The translations under genes were made by a program, and so were the position numbers. A stretch of DNA of 33,192 bases from Planctomycetota bacterium (GTDB taxonomy: Bacteria; Planctomycetota; Phycisphaerae; Sedimentisphaerales; Anaerohalosphaeraceae): NCBI GenBank assembly GCA_030637065.1, contig DAOVVQ010000003.1, positions 1-33,192 of the forward strand. The letters run 5' to 3'. Below the pieces are notes generated by a model, which saw only the letters and a program-made list of their open reading frames with translations, made no database searches and was not told where the DNA came from. Below, piece by piece: positions 17,902 through 26,600 of this stretch. Position 1 is the stretch's first letter. Each line of letters opens with the position of its first letter.

Positions 17902-20397
17902 TCAGGGTTTTCCGCCAAAAGGTTTGGCAATGATCAGCATCTGCGGCAAAAGCGTAAGCGCCGCAACAACCGCGATCAGCATCGCCAGGCCCGTCAGGAG
18001 ACCGAAATAAACACTCGGCACGAAATTCGACAACGCAAGGATCGAAAAGCCGATAGTAATGGTAATAGACGTATCGAGCATCGCGTGGCCTATGCTGTTG
18101 TGGCACCGATGCATGGCGGCTGTGTAATCGAAGTCCTTCTGGAATTCACGTTTGAAACGGTGGATGTAGTGGATCGTGTTATCAACGGCAATGCCGACCC
18201 CGATGGCGCCAATCGTTATGGTCATCATGTCGAGCGGGATACCGAACCAGCCCATAAATCCAAGAACCAGCGCGATCGAAAGCAGGTTGGCAACCATCGC
18301 GATGGCAGCTATCCGAATCGACCTGAACAGGACCAGAAACATCCCTGTCAAAAGCGCAGCCGTGATACCAAGCGTCTCGATCTGAGAACTGAACAGGCTT
18401 TGAAGCATGTTGTTATACAGCACCGTCATACCGGCAAGACGAACATGGTCGCCATCAATATCGATGAGATCGGTAACATCCGACTTGATCTTCTTTAGAA
18501 GTGCGTCGCGACAAAGATCCTTGGCGGAATGCCGCACCCGAATCGAAAAACGAACCTCATTATTCTCGACTGAAACATAAGGGTCTATCAGCATACGTTT
18601 GAACTCGTCGCCCGTCTCGCTATACAATAGCGCAAGCTCGAAGCTATCCAACTGACCGCCGCCCTTTAACTTCTCGGCGATACCGAGCACAGCCGCCAGC
18701 GACAGCACCTTGCCCGTCTCAGGAAGAGCGTCAAGGTATTCGTGAACAGCCTTGATGCGACTGATCTTTTCAGACGTAAACCAGTACTTCTCGTCGTCGG
18801 CGGCATCGTCAAACTCCGCGAAAAATTCATCTGTTTCATCGAACTGCGGATCCGACGAAGAGGAAAAACTCTCCGCTGACTCGAACTCGATTATAACATC
18901 CAGCGGAGACGTTCCGCCAAGGTCCTGGTCGATCACCTTGAGACCCTGATGGATCTCGGTCGACTCCTTGAAGTAGTCGATGAACCGGTTTTCGACACCT
19001 AAACGCGATATTCCGATCAGGCTCAGGACCAAAATCGCAGCGCTCGAACCGATAATCAGCCAGCCGTGAGATTCCGTAAAGCCGGCAAGAACCGATGTCA
19101 CCGAAAAACGCCGCAAACCGCGCTGTCGCACCTGCTCTTTGCCGATCAGAATCACTAATGACGGAAAGAGAACAAACGTCACTATCAGCGAAACGACCAG
19201 GCCGCCGATCATCATCCATCCGAAAGTGCGAACGGGAAGGAGATCGGAGATCGCCAGCGACCCAAAACCCGCCATCGTCGTCAAAACGGCATACACACAG
19301 GGCTTTAGCTTCGTCAAAATGGTATCAAGAAGCAACTGACGATTCGATTTATCAGGATGCCGACGCAGCAACTCGCGGTAATAGACTATAAGGTGAATCG
19401 ATATTGCAAGAGTCATAATCAGTTGAAGCGAAATGAAATTCGACGAGATGACCGTCACTTCCCACCCGAACCAGCCTAAGAGGCCGATCATACAGATCAG
19501 TGAAACTATGCAGCAGGCCATCGGAACAAATATCCACCGCTTCCGCCTGAAAAGAATGCCAAGCATCACGACAAGGAACACGGCAATACCGACACCGAAA
19601 ACCTTCAGGTCGTTTCTGACGAAAGTTATCATGTCGTCGGTGATCATACTTACACCGCCGAGAAACAAATCGCCCTGCCCGCGGTACTTATCCGCAATGC
19701 TCCGTATCCGCGAGATATCATGATGACGACGATTGCGTCTCTGATCACGGTGGAGCCGGAGTTGTTCTACAACATCACGCAGCTTAGATTCCTCCTGGGC
19801 ACCAAGCAACCCTTCCGACTCTTTCGCCCGAAGTGTATTGCGATGCTTAAGCAGATCGAAGTACTCCCGGTTCGGATAAAAATTGATAAGCAGTGCCGTG
19901 GTGCGTCCATCTCGGCTGACGAGAAGGTCGCTGTAAAGCGGGCTGGCGCAAAGTTCGGCGCCCGCGGAAACCAGGTCGACCCCCGGACTGCCTAACGAAG
20001 GCAGCTCGCCCGTAAGATCCTTGATCGACAAATGCTCGCTTTCCAGAAGCGGAACATCGAGTATCGATGTCACCGATGAAACCCGCCCCATGGAGCTGAG
20101 TTCGTCGCGAAGACGCCCTAATGTCTCGACCGTCTCCGCCGAGAACATCGCAGCCTTCGGGGCATACGTCAGCACAAGGAAATCCTGCTGACCGTAACGC
20201 GAACCGACAAGGCGGGAGTAACGCAGATCGGCGTCATTTTCCAGTACAAGTGTCTCTGAGGATGCGTCAAGACGGAAATCGCCCATCTTAAAACCAAAAA
20301 ACGCGACCACGCAAAGCATACAGGCAATGACACCCCACGGATGTGCCAGGATTATCCGGTCAAAAAACAATGATGTCACTGAGCGGCGATTAGTCAT
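17902..20397 (-). CDS. RND-superfamily exporter (MMPL/HpnN-like)
   Basis: An 831-residue inner-membrane protein of the RND superfamily with the 1+5, 1+5 helix layout: a first helix at about residues 18-38, a periplasmic domain, five helices at about 240-400, a second lone helix near 430-450, a second periplasmic domain and a final five-helix block. GVGIAVDNTIHYIHRFKREF in the last third is the family's helix-4 motif; the first half has the analogous LAISIHLIVYYREL. Members such as HpnN move lipids between membranes. It is flanked by MlaC-like and MlaA genes with gaps of 28 and 21 nt, so the likely cargo is phospholipid or another lipid. An acidic low-complexity stretch (EFDDAADDEK) lies in the second periplasmic domain. 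The ribosome binding site is weak. Confidence 0.9.
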   Translation of the reverse strand: MTNRRSVTSLFFDRIILAHPWGVIACMLCVVAFFGFKMGDFRLDASSETLVLENDADLRYSRLVGSRYGQQDFLVLTYAPKAAMFSAETVETLGRLRDELSSMGRVSSVTSILDVPLLESEHLSIKDLTGELPSLGSPGVDLVSAGAELCASPLYSDLLVSRDGRTTALLINFYPNREYFDLLKHRNTLRAKESEGLLGAQEESKLRDVVEQLRLHRDQRRNRRHHDISRIRSIADKYRGQGDLFLGGVSMITDDMITFVRNDLKVFGVGIAVFLVVMLGILFRRKRWIFVPMACCIVSLICMIGLLGWFGWEVTVISSNFISLQLIMTLAISIHLIVYYRELLRRHPDKSNRQLLLDTILTKLKPCVYAVLTTMAGFGSLAISDLLPVRTFGWMMIGGLVVSLIVTFVLFPSLVILIGKEQVRQRGLRRFSVTSVLAGFTESHGWLIIGSSAAILVLSLIGISRLGVENRFIDYFKESTEIHQGLKVIDQDLGGTSPLDVIIEFESAESFSSSSDPQFDETDEFFAEFDDAADDEKYWFTSEKISRIKAVHEYLDALPETGKVLSLAAVLGIAEKLKGGGQLDSFELALLYSETGDEFKRMLIDPYVSVENNEVRFSIRVRHSAKDLCRDALLKKIKSDVTDLIDIDGDHVRLAGMTVLYNNMLQSLFSSQIETLGITAALLTGMFLVLFRSIRIAAIAMVANLLSIALVLGFMGWFGIPLDMMTITIGAIGVGIAVDNTIHYIHRFKREFQKDFDYTAAMHRCHNSIGHAMLDTSITITIGFSILALSNFVPSVYFGLLTGLAMLIAVVAALTLLPQMLIIAKPFGGKP

Positions 20398-20425
20398 TAT
20401 AGTGGCCCTGAAAGCACAATGTTCG

Positions 20426-21064
20426 TCAGCGGGACAGAGACTCCTCCAGGCGGGACAGAAGCTGCTCTACGCTGTCACCGCGAAGGATATCGTCAAACTG
20501 AGAACGATACGTCAAAAGAATACTCACACCCTGGATCTCAACGTCATATATCTTCCAGCAGGCCTCGACCTTCCGAAGTTTGTAGACCATCTCGATCCGA
20601 TTGCTGCCGGAAACCAGGTCAATTGGAACGTAAAAGCCGCTACCCTTGAAAAAGCCCGGCTTAATCAACGCTTTTTGATCGGTATACAGAGACATCTTGT
20701 CGAAATAAGACGACTTGAGCTTATCGGCGAACAGCTTTGTGAATTTCGCATATTGTGCCGAGCCAAATTTCGAGAAGTGTCGCCTGCCTAATACGAGCTT
20801 CGACATCAGGCCAAAATCGAAGAGCGGGCTGATGATCTTGTCGATCGCCGCCTTTTTGTCAATACCCTCGGCGTCCTTCTTATCGAGAACAGAAATGATC
20901 TCATACCACTTTGTCCGCACCAGTTCGTTGGGGTCGCTTATCCGGTCGGTACTGCGACCGGCCTTAGCCCCAGCCGTCTTAGAGCCTCCGGCGTCCTTTT
21001 CAGCGCCATTTGCCCCCACTGCGGCAATCACCAAAACCAAAAACACGAACAACAACCTTGTCAT
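20426..21064 (-). CDS. mlaC: MlaC/Ttg2D/HpnM-like periplasmic lipid-binding protein
   Basis: A 212-residue exported protein (signal peptide about residues 1-20, FVFLVLVIAAVGANGA) with the Tol_Tol_Ttg2 fold used by MlaC to carry phospholipids across the periplasm. Supporting segments: IDKIISPLFDFGLMSKLVLGRRHFSKF, then KFTKLFADKLKSSYFDKM, followed by WKIYDVEIQGVSILLTYRSQFDDIL, which is the usual C-terminal signature. AGGAG at 21071-21075 is 6 nt from the ATG. It is the first gene of the operon with the RND exporter and MlaA. HpnM of hopanoid clusters belongs to the same family and also pairs with an RND protein, so either name could apply. Confidence 0.9.
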   Translation of the reverse strand: MTRLLFVFLVLVIAAVGANGAEKDAGGSKTAGAKAGRSTDRISDPNELVRTKWYEIISVLDKKDAEGIDKKAAIDKIISPLFDFGLMSKLVLGRRHFSKFGSAQYAKFTKLFADKLKSSYFDKMSLYTDQKALIKPGFFKGSGFYVPIDLVSGSNRIEMVYKLRKVEACWKIYDVEIQGVSILLTYRSQFDDILRGDSVEQLLSRLEESLSR

Positions 21065-21117
21065 AGTCCACTCCTGTCAATAAACCCGCAACGAGCAAAA
21101 AGATATACGCTCACTGG

Positions 21118-21146
21118 ATTATACCTCATTTCCGAATCCCTGACCA
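21118..21146 (-). promoter_or_regulatory. Predicted promoter of the mlaC-RND-mlaA operon
   Basis: On the minus strand TGGTCA (21146-21141), 17-bp spacer, TATAAT (21123-21118). The -10 is perfect and the -35 matches 4/6. A second TATAAT lies at 21160-21155 without a clear -35. Confidence 0.4.
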
Positions 21147-21352
21147 GACCTCAAATTATACAGCAAAGTAGCGTGGATTGACACTGGCAAAATCCCGGCC
21201 GCCTGGGGTGGCGATAAAGCCGTTTTCGTCATTGCCGTATAAGCCGCTGCAAGACGACGAGGCTCGTTTTCATAACCAATTGCTATTACTGGACTTATGA
21301 CGGGACAGTCGTGTTAATCGGTAAAATTTTTACGTTTATTGGCAGTTGACCC

Positions 21353-21381
21353 TTGCCAAAGGCTTGATTTGGACGTATAAT
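21353..21381 (+). promoter_or_regulatory. Predicted sigma-70 promoter of the FHA gene
   Basis: TTGCCA (21353-21358), 17-bp spacer, TATAAT (21376-21381); transcription would start near 21388, about 33 nt before the ATG. Confidence 0.55.
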
Positions 21382-21420
21382 TCGTAGTGTAGGGGGAATT
21401 TTTATCGAAAGGAGCAAAGT

Positions 21421-21948
21421 ATGGATGTCAACTTGGTCCTTTTCCGGAAGAACGGGGCTCGCAGGAGCTTTCCGTTGTCCAGTTCGGTCACCGTCGTTGG
21501 CCGCCAGCAGGAGTGCGATCTGTGTATTCCGCTGATGGTCGTTTCGCGAAAGCACTGCCAGGTCAATCAGGATGAGGGTAATCTGCGTGTGCGCGATCTT
21601 GGTTCGCGTAACGGGACATTCGTCAACGGCAAGAAGGTCGAGGATGCGGCCCTTAAGGCGGGCGATAAACTGCGTGTCGGGCCGATAGTATTCGGCGTTC
21701 AGATCGACGGCCAGCCGGCTGTGGCCGACTCGGCGATCCTGCGTCCGCCTCAGCACATCACAGCGGAAAAGGAACCTGTTGAGATCGCATCCGAGGAGTT
21801 CGCAGACCTCGAACACGTCGATACGATCAAGGATCACAGTACGCAGGAAGTGCTCGAAGCGATCGGTGAGGATTTCGGCGACGACGAGTTTGCCCCTGAG
21901 TTCGGCGCCGGCTTCGACGTTGAGTTCCCCGGCGATAATGAGGGCTGA
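21421..21948 (+). CDS. FHA-domain protein
   Basis: A 175-residue cytoplasmic protein whose N-terminal ~100 residues form a forkhead-associated domain, which binds phosphothreonine peptides. The signature residues are in place: G27-R28, S42-R43-K44-H45, and N64-G65-T66 followed by N69-G70 (SRNGTFVNGKK). The C-terminal ~75 residues are strongly acidic (EDFGDDEFAPEFGAGFDVEF) and probably disordered. AAAGGAG lies just before the ATG. It has its own promoter and is divergent from the mlaC operon. No kinase or phosphatase gene is adjacent, so the partner is unknown. Confidence 0.92.
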   Translation: MDVNLVLFRKNGARRSFPLSSSVTVVGRQQECDLCIPLMVVSRKHCQVNQDEGNLRVRDLGSRNGTFVNGKKVEDAALKAGDKLRVGPIVFGVQIDGQPAVADSAILRPPQHITAEKEPVEIASEEFADLEHVDTIKDHSTQEVLEAIGEDFGDDEFAPEFGAGFDVEFPGDNEG

Positions 21949-22020
21949 TTCGTGGGCGGTTCCGTATCTTGGTGACGATAATCTTTTTCGACAAGTGGTT
22001 GGTTTGCGCTTAGGGGCGAT

Positions 22021-22102
22021 GAAAATCAAAGATTAGAAATTAAAATGTAAAACGACAAATTAAATTTCAAAAATGTGTTGCCAGCCCACACCGGGCTTGA
22101 CA
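22021..22102 (+). repeat. AT-rich dispersed repeat ending in a hairpin, copy 1
   Basis: Starting AAAATCAAAGATTA, running through AATGTAAAACGACAAAT and TCAAAAATGTGTTG, and ending in AGCCC-ACACC-GGGCTTGACA. The same order of blocks recurs at 28024-28105 with few differences. It follows the FHA gene by about 70 nt and could act as a transcription stop. Confidence 0.7.
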
Positions 22103-22144
22103 GCAACCATCCACCTCGGCGGTGCCTCGGTGGCTGCCACCCGT
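22103..22144 (+). repeat. Dispersed 43-bp hairpin repeat, copy A
   Basis: GCAACCATCCACCTCGG...CGGTGGCTGCCACCCGT. The sequence is self-complementary in part (CCACC/GGTGG, GCA/TGC). Other copies are at 23350-23393, 28138-28180 and, inverted, 33008-33050. Confidence 0.8.
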
Positions 22145-22205
22145 TGAGCATCTGGGTTTCATAGTTTCTTAATTTCCCTGCTGTTATTCGTTTTGGAGAT
22201 GGTGT

Positions 22206-23255
22206 ATGATGGTTGGTATGGGAAAAGACCTTACTAATAAGACGGTTGGTGAGCTTGGTGCTGTTGTTGGCGACCTTGGCGGCAAGAGCTACTTTGGCGG
22301 GTATATTTTTTCGTTTATTCATACTCGCGACGTAGTGGATATTTCGGAGATTACCCCCCTGCCGAAGGTGTTTCGTGGTCGGCTGGTCGAAGAGGGTTAT
22401 TATATTGGTCGGCTGGGGTTGGTTGATCGGCTTGAGGATCCGGATGGTACGGTTAAGTTTGTTTTTGAGTTGCACGATGGGCCTCGGGTCGAGACGGTGC
22501 TGATGCGGGGAGCGGAGGGATCGGATCGCAATACGTTGTGTATTTCGTGCCAGGCGGGCTGTCGGATGGGCTGTTCGTTTTGTGCCACGGGTAAATTGAA
22601 GTTCGGGCGGAATCTTACGGCTGGGGAGATCGTCGATCAGGTTAATTACGTCTGGGCCAATTGCGGCAGGATCAGCAATGTTGTCTATATGGGGATGGGC
22701 GAGCCGATGGACAACTATGACGAGGTGCTGCGGTCGGTTCGGATCCTTAACGACAAGAACGGTAAGAATATCGGTCAGCGGCGGATCACTATCTCGACCT
22801 GCGGTGTGACCGGCGGGATCGAACGGCTCGCCGGTGAGGGGCTCCAGGTGCGGCTTGGTGTTTCGCTGCACGCCGCGACGGACGAGACCCGCAAACGCAT
22901 CATGCCGATCGCGGGCAGGTATCCGCTCGTAAAGCTGATCGGCTCTACGCGGAAATATCAGCGGGTTACCGGCAGGCGTGTTACGTTCGAGTATTGCATG
23001 ATCAAGGGCATAAACGACAGCAACGCCGACGCGGCAGGCGTTGTAAAGCTGATCGGCTCGCTAAAGGCCAATGTCAATCTGATCGAATATAACAGCCATA
23101 AAGGGTGCAGCTTTTCGCCGAGCGACCGGGCGAGAATCCATCGTTTTCGGGACATCCTTACCGGCGACGGGATCGAGACGGTTATTCGTTACAAACGCGG
23201 CAGGAGTATTAACGCCGCGTGCGGTCAGCTTGGCCTGGCAAATTCAAAATACTAA
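22206..23255 (+). CDS. rlmN: 23S rRNA (adenine-2503-C2)-methyltransferase RlmN
   Basis: A radical-SAM enzyme that methylates C2 of A2503 in 23S rRNA (and A37 of some tRNAs). The 349-residue protein carries the cluster motif C119-x3-C123-x2-C126 (CRMGCSFCATGK). Other conserved blocks are NVVYMGMGEPMDNYDEVL, then GVSLHAATDETRKRIMPI, followed by VTFEYCMIKGINDS. The C-terminal catalytic cysteine is C339 in INAACGQL. GGAG at 22195-22198 is 7 nt from the ATG at 22206; further ATGs at 22209 and 22218 are possible. The N-terminal domain is somewhat shorter than in E. coli. It stands alone between repeat-rich intergenic regions. Confidence 0.96.
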   Translation: MMVGMGKDLTNKTVGELGAVVGDLGGKSYFGGYIFSFIHTRDVVDISEITPLPKVFRGRLVEEGYYIGRLGLVDRLEDPDGTVKFVFELHDGPRVETVLMRGAEGSDRNTLCISCQAGCRMGCSFCATGKLKFGRNLTAGEIVDQVNYVWANCGRISNVVYMGMGEPMDNYDEVLRSVRILNDKNGKNIGQRRITISTCGVTGGIERLAGEGLQVRLGVSLHAATDETRKRIMPIAGRYPLVKLIGSTRKYQRVTGRRVTFEYCMIKGINDSNADAAGVVKLIGSLKANVNLIEYNSHKGCSFSPSDRARIHRFRDILTGDGIETVIRYKRGRSINAACGQLGLANSKY

Positions 23256-23580
23256 TGGCAAAAATGCAAAAAGAATCATAGCCACTCGCCGCGGCGAGCG
23301 CGTAAAGCTACGGCGGAACAGGTTTTCACAGATTTACATCAAAATGATAGCAACCATCCACCTCGGCGATGCCTCGGAGGCTGCCACCCGTCGATTGGGT
23401 AGTTGATTGCAGGGCTAAAGCCCCCGTTCGGCTTCGCTCAGGGCAGGCTTCTTTGGGGGAGTTGTTGTTGCTGGTCTCGGCCTGTAGGGGCAAGAAAAGC
23501 CGGATATACAGCAATAGCCTTCTCATAAGCCCTATTATCGCTGTTCAGGGGCATCTGGCAACAATTTTCCCATTTTGGCC
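23256..23580. other. Repeat-rich intergenic region with hairpin repeat copy B (23350-23393)
   Basis: No gene is seen. It holds a perfect 14-bp palindrome CTCGCCGCGGCGAG (23285-23298), the dispersed hairpin repeat at 23350-23393 (two differences from copy A in the part compared), and a REP-like stretch at about 23413-23460 (GGGCTAAAGCCC, then TTCGGCTTCGCTCAGGGCAG). The latter resembles the CGTTCGACAGGCTCAGGGCA element at 32939-32958. Confidence 0.65.
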
Positions 23581-23609
23581 TTGACATATCGGATTTTGGG
23601 TGATACAAT
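23581..23609 (+). promoter_or_regulatory. Sigma-70-type promoter of the beta-helix/SUMF1 gene
   Basis: TTGACA (23581-23586), 17-bp spacer, TACAAT (23604-23609): a perfect -35 and a 5/6 -10, placing the transcription start near 23616 and leaving a ~38-nt leader. Confidence 0.65.
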
Positions 23610-23653
23610 TAGTCCTGATGCTGGGGGGGAGAAGAATTCCAGGAGTCGGAAAT

Positions 23654-26600
23654 ATGCATAGGTTTGTCCTGTTATCGATCATTGCATTAGCGTCTGTCTG
23701 CAATGCGGACGTTATTTTTGTCGATGCCAGTGCTGGTGGTGCAGGTGACGGCAGTAGTTGGGCCGATGCGTACGTCGAGTTTCAGGATGCACTGGACGAC
23801 CCCAATATCGCATATGGGTGGGAGATATGGGTTGCGGCTGGGACGTATAAGCCCGACCCTAATGGCCTTGCCGACCCGCGCGAGGCAACTTTCCAAATGG
23901 TAAACGGCGTGGGTATCTACGGCGGATTCCCGACAGGCGGCAACATGTTCGCAAACCGCGACCCAAATCAATATGAAACGATTCTATCAGGCGACCTGTC
24001 AGGCAATGACAATCCGGCCACACCCGTTGAAGACCTGCGCTATGACCCCAACCGCATAGACAACTGCTACCATGTTTTTTATCATCCAGACAGCTTGGCT
24101 CTCGAACCTAACGCTATTCTTGACGGCTTTACAGTAACCGGTGGCCATGCTGCCACAGGTTACGACGAGCACAGCTATGGCGGCGGGATGTATAACAGTT
24201 ACAGCAGCCCAACAGTTAGCAATTGCACATTCACCGCCAACTATAGCTCACACGGCGGTGGGATGCATAACCTGGACTCCAGTAGTCCGACAGTGAGCAA
24301 TTGCATCTTCACCACCAACGGTAGCCGGGACGGCGGTGGTATGTATAACAAGAATTACAGCAGCCCAACAGTTACCGGCTGCACATTCACTGGCAACTTT
24401 GGCTGGGGTGGCGGCGGGATGCTTAACTATTACCTCAGCAGTCCGACAGTGAGCGAGTGCATATTCGCAGGAAACTCCACTGAAGCATATGGCGGCGGGA
24501 TGTATAACAGGGAATCCAGCAGTCCAACAGTGATTGGGTGCATCTTCACCGGCAACTCCGCCGCGGTCGGGGGCGGGATGGAAAACTACAAATCCAGCAG
24601 CCCAACAGTGATTAGCTGCATCTTCACCGGCAACTCCGCTGACTCGAGCGGCGGCGGGATGGATAATGGGGACTCCAGCAATCCGAAAGTGATTAGCTGC
24701 ACTTTCACCGGCAACTCGGCTGGCATGTCCGGCGGCGGGATGTCTAACACCCAGTGTAGCTCGACAGTGAGCAATTGCACTTTCACTGGCAACTCGGCTG
24801 GCGAGAAGGGCGGCGGGATGCGTAACTATGAAAGCAACCCAACAGTGACCGGCTGCACCTTCAGCGGCAACTCAGCTGGCTACGGCGGCGGGATGAATAA
24901 CAACATCAACGTACGCATTAGCCCGATAGTGACAGGCTGTACTTTCACCGGTAACCGAGCTAACGATGGCGGGGGCATGTATAACTTTGGAAACAGCGAC
25001 CCGACAGTGATTAACTGCATACTCTGGGGCAATACCGCATCTTCCAATGGCAATGAGATTTATAATTCTAGTTACTACGCTACCTCTACAATCAGTTACA
25101 GCGATATTGCCGGTAGTCTTTTGGGCGGAACCTGGGATGCTTCCCTGGGAACTGACGGTGGCGGTAATATCGATACAGATCCCTTATTTGTTGATGCAGA
25201 TGGTTTGGATGGCATTGCCGGAACCGAGGATGATAATTTGAGGCTTTTAGCGGGCTCTCCTTGTATTGATGTTGGTGATAACACGGCGGTTCCTGCTGAT
25301 ACGGCTGATCTTGACGACGATGGTGATACTGCTGAGGCGGCACCGTTTGACCTTGATGGCAATGCCCGCATCATGAATGGTACTGTGGATATGGGAGCGT
25401 ATGAAAATCATCCTATCCACCTATTAAATCCTGATGGAATTGAAGTGATGATGGCCGGTACTGTATACGATATTACATGGCAAGCAGTCGACAATATTGA
25501 AAATGTATCGCTTGAATACTCCGATGCCGATGGTCTCGCCTGGGCTGTGATCGACCCCAACACGCCTAACGATGGTGAATATAACTGGACTGTGCCTGAC
25601 GTGACATCCGAGAAGTGCCTTGTTCGTGTCAGTGATGCGATCGATCCTAATGTCTTTGATGTCAGTGATGATGTGTTTACCATCTATGTTTGTCAGTTTG
25701 ATTCGCCCGCTGATCTGAATAATGACTGCAAAGCGGATATGCCCGACCTTGGCATTATGAGTGTCGGCTGGTCTGGTGTATATGACTTCAATGACTTGAC
25801 CATCCTTGCTGATGACTGGCTGCGTAACGGCAATCCGTTCGACTCGGACTTCACCGAGGTCTATGAGGGCATGGTCTTTATCCCCAGCGGTGAGTTTCTG
25901 ATGGGCGACCATTTCAGTGAAGGCTATATTGAAGAACTACCTGTCCACGCTGTTTACCTTGACTCCTTCTATATGAGCCGTTACGAGGTAACTAATCGGC
26001 AGTATTGCGATTATCTAAATTCGGCATATCCTGCTCAGATAAAAGTTGTAAGCGGCAGAGTCTATGCCTCGACAGACACGGGCAACCTTTACCCCTATTG
26101 TGATACATCAACCACATCTACATACAGCCAGATTGACTTCAGCGCCCCCGATTTCAGTGTAAGAACTAAGCCGGAAATAGGTGGCCGCGACATGTCGAAT
26201 GACCCAATGGTTGAGGTAAGCTGGTACGGAGCGGTTGCATATTGTGATTATTATGGCTACCGCTTGCCAACCGAAGCGGGGTGGGAATACGCCGCCCGCG
26301 GCGGTGAGCACAGCCCGTACTACAGACACCCTTGGGGTGACAGCATAGATGGCTCTAAGGCCAACTACTGGTCTTCCGGTGATCCATATGAAACAGGAGG
26401 TCGGCCGTTCACAACGCCGGTGGGGTATTATGATGGAAGTCAAATACCAGCAGGTTCCGATATGGCTAACGGCTACGGCCTGTATGATATGACAGGCAAT
26501 GTCTGGGAGTGGTGTAGCGACTGGTACGATGGAAATTATTATAATGTAAGCCCCTACGATAACCCACAAGGGCCTGCAAGTGGTCTGGGTCGTGTTATCC

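Noticed and set aside
22026..22871. Open frame of 281 codons on the minus strand
   Set aside because: Antisense to rlmN and partly made of the dispersed repeats.
24178..25044. Regular ~78-bp repeats suggesting a CRISPR array
   Set aside because: They are in frame, encode beta-helix coils and have no constant spacer/repeat structure.
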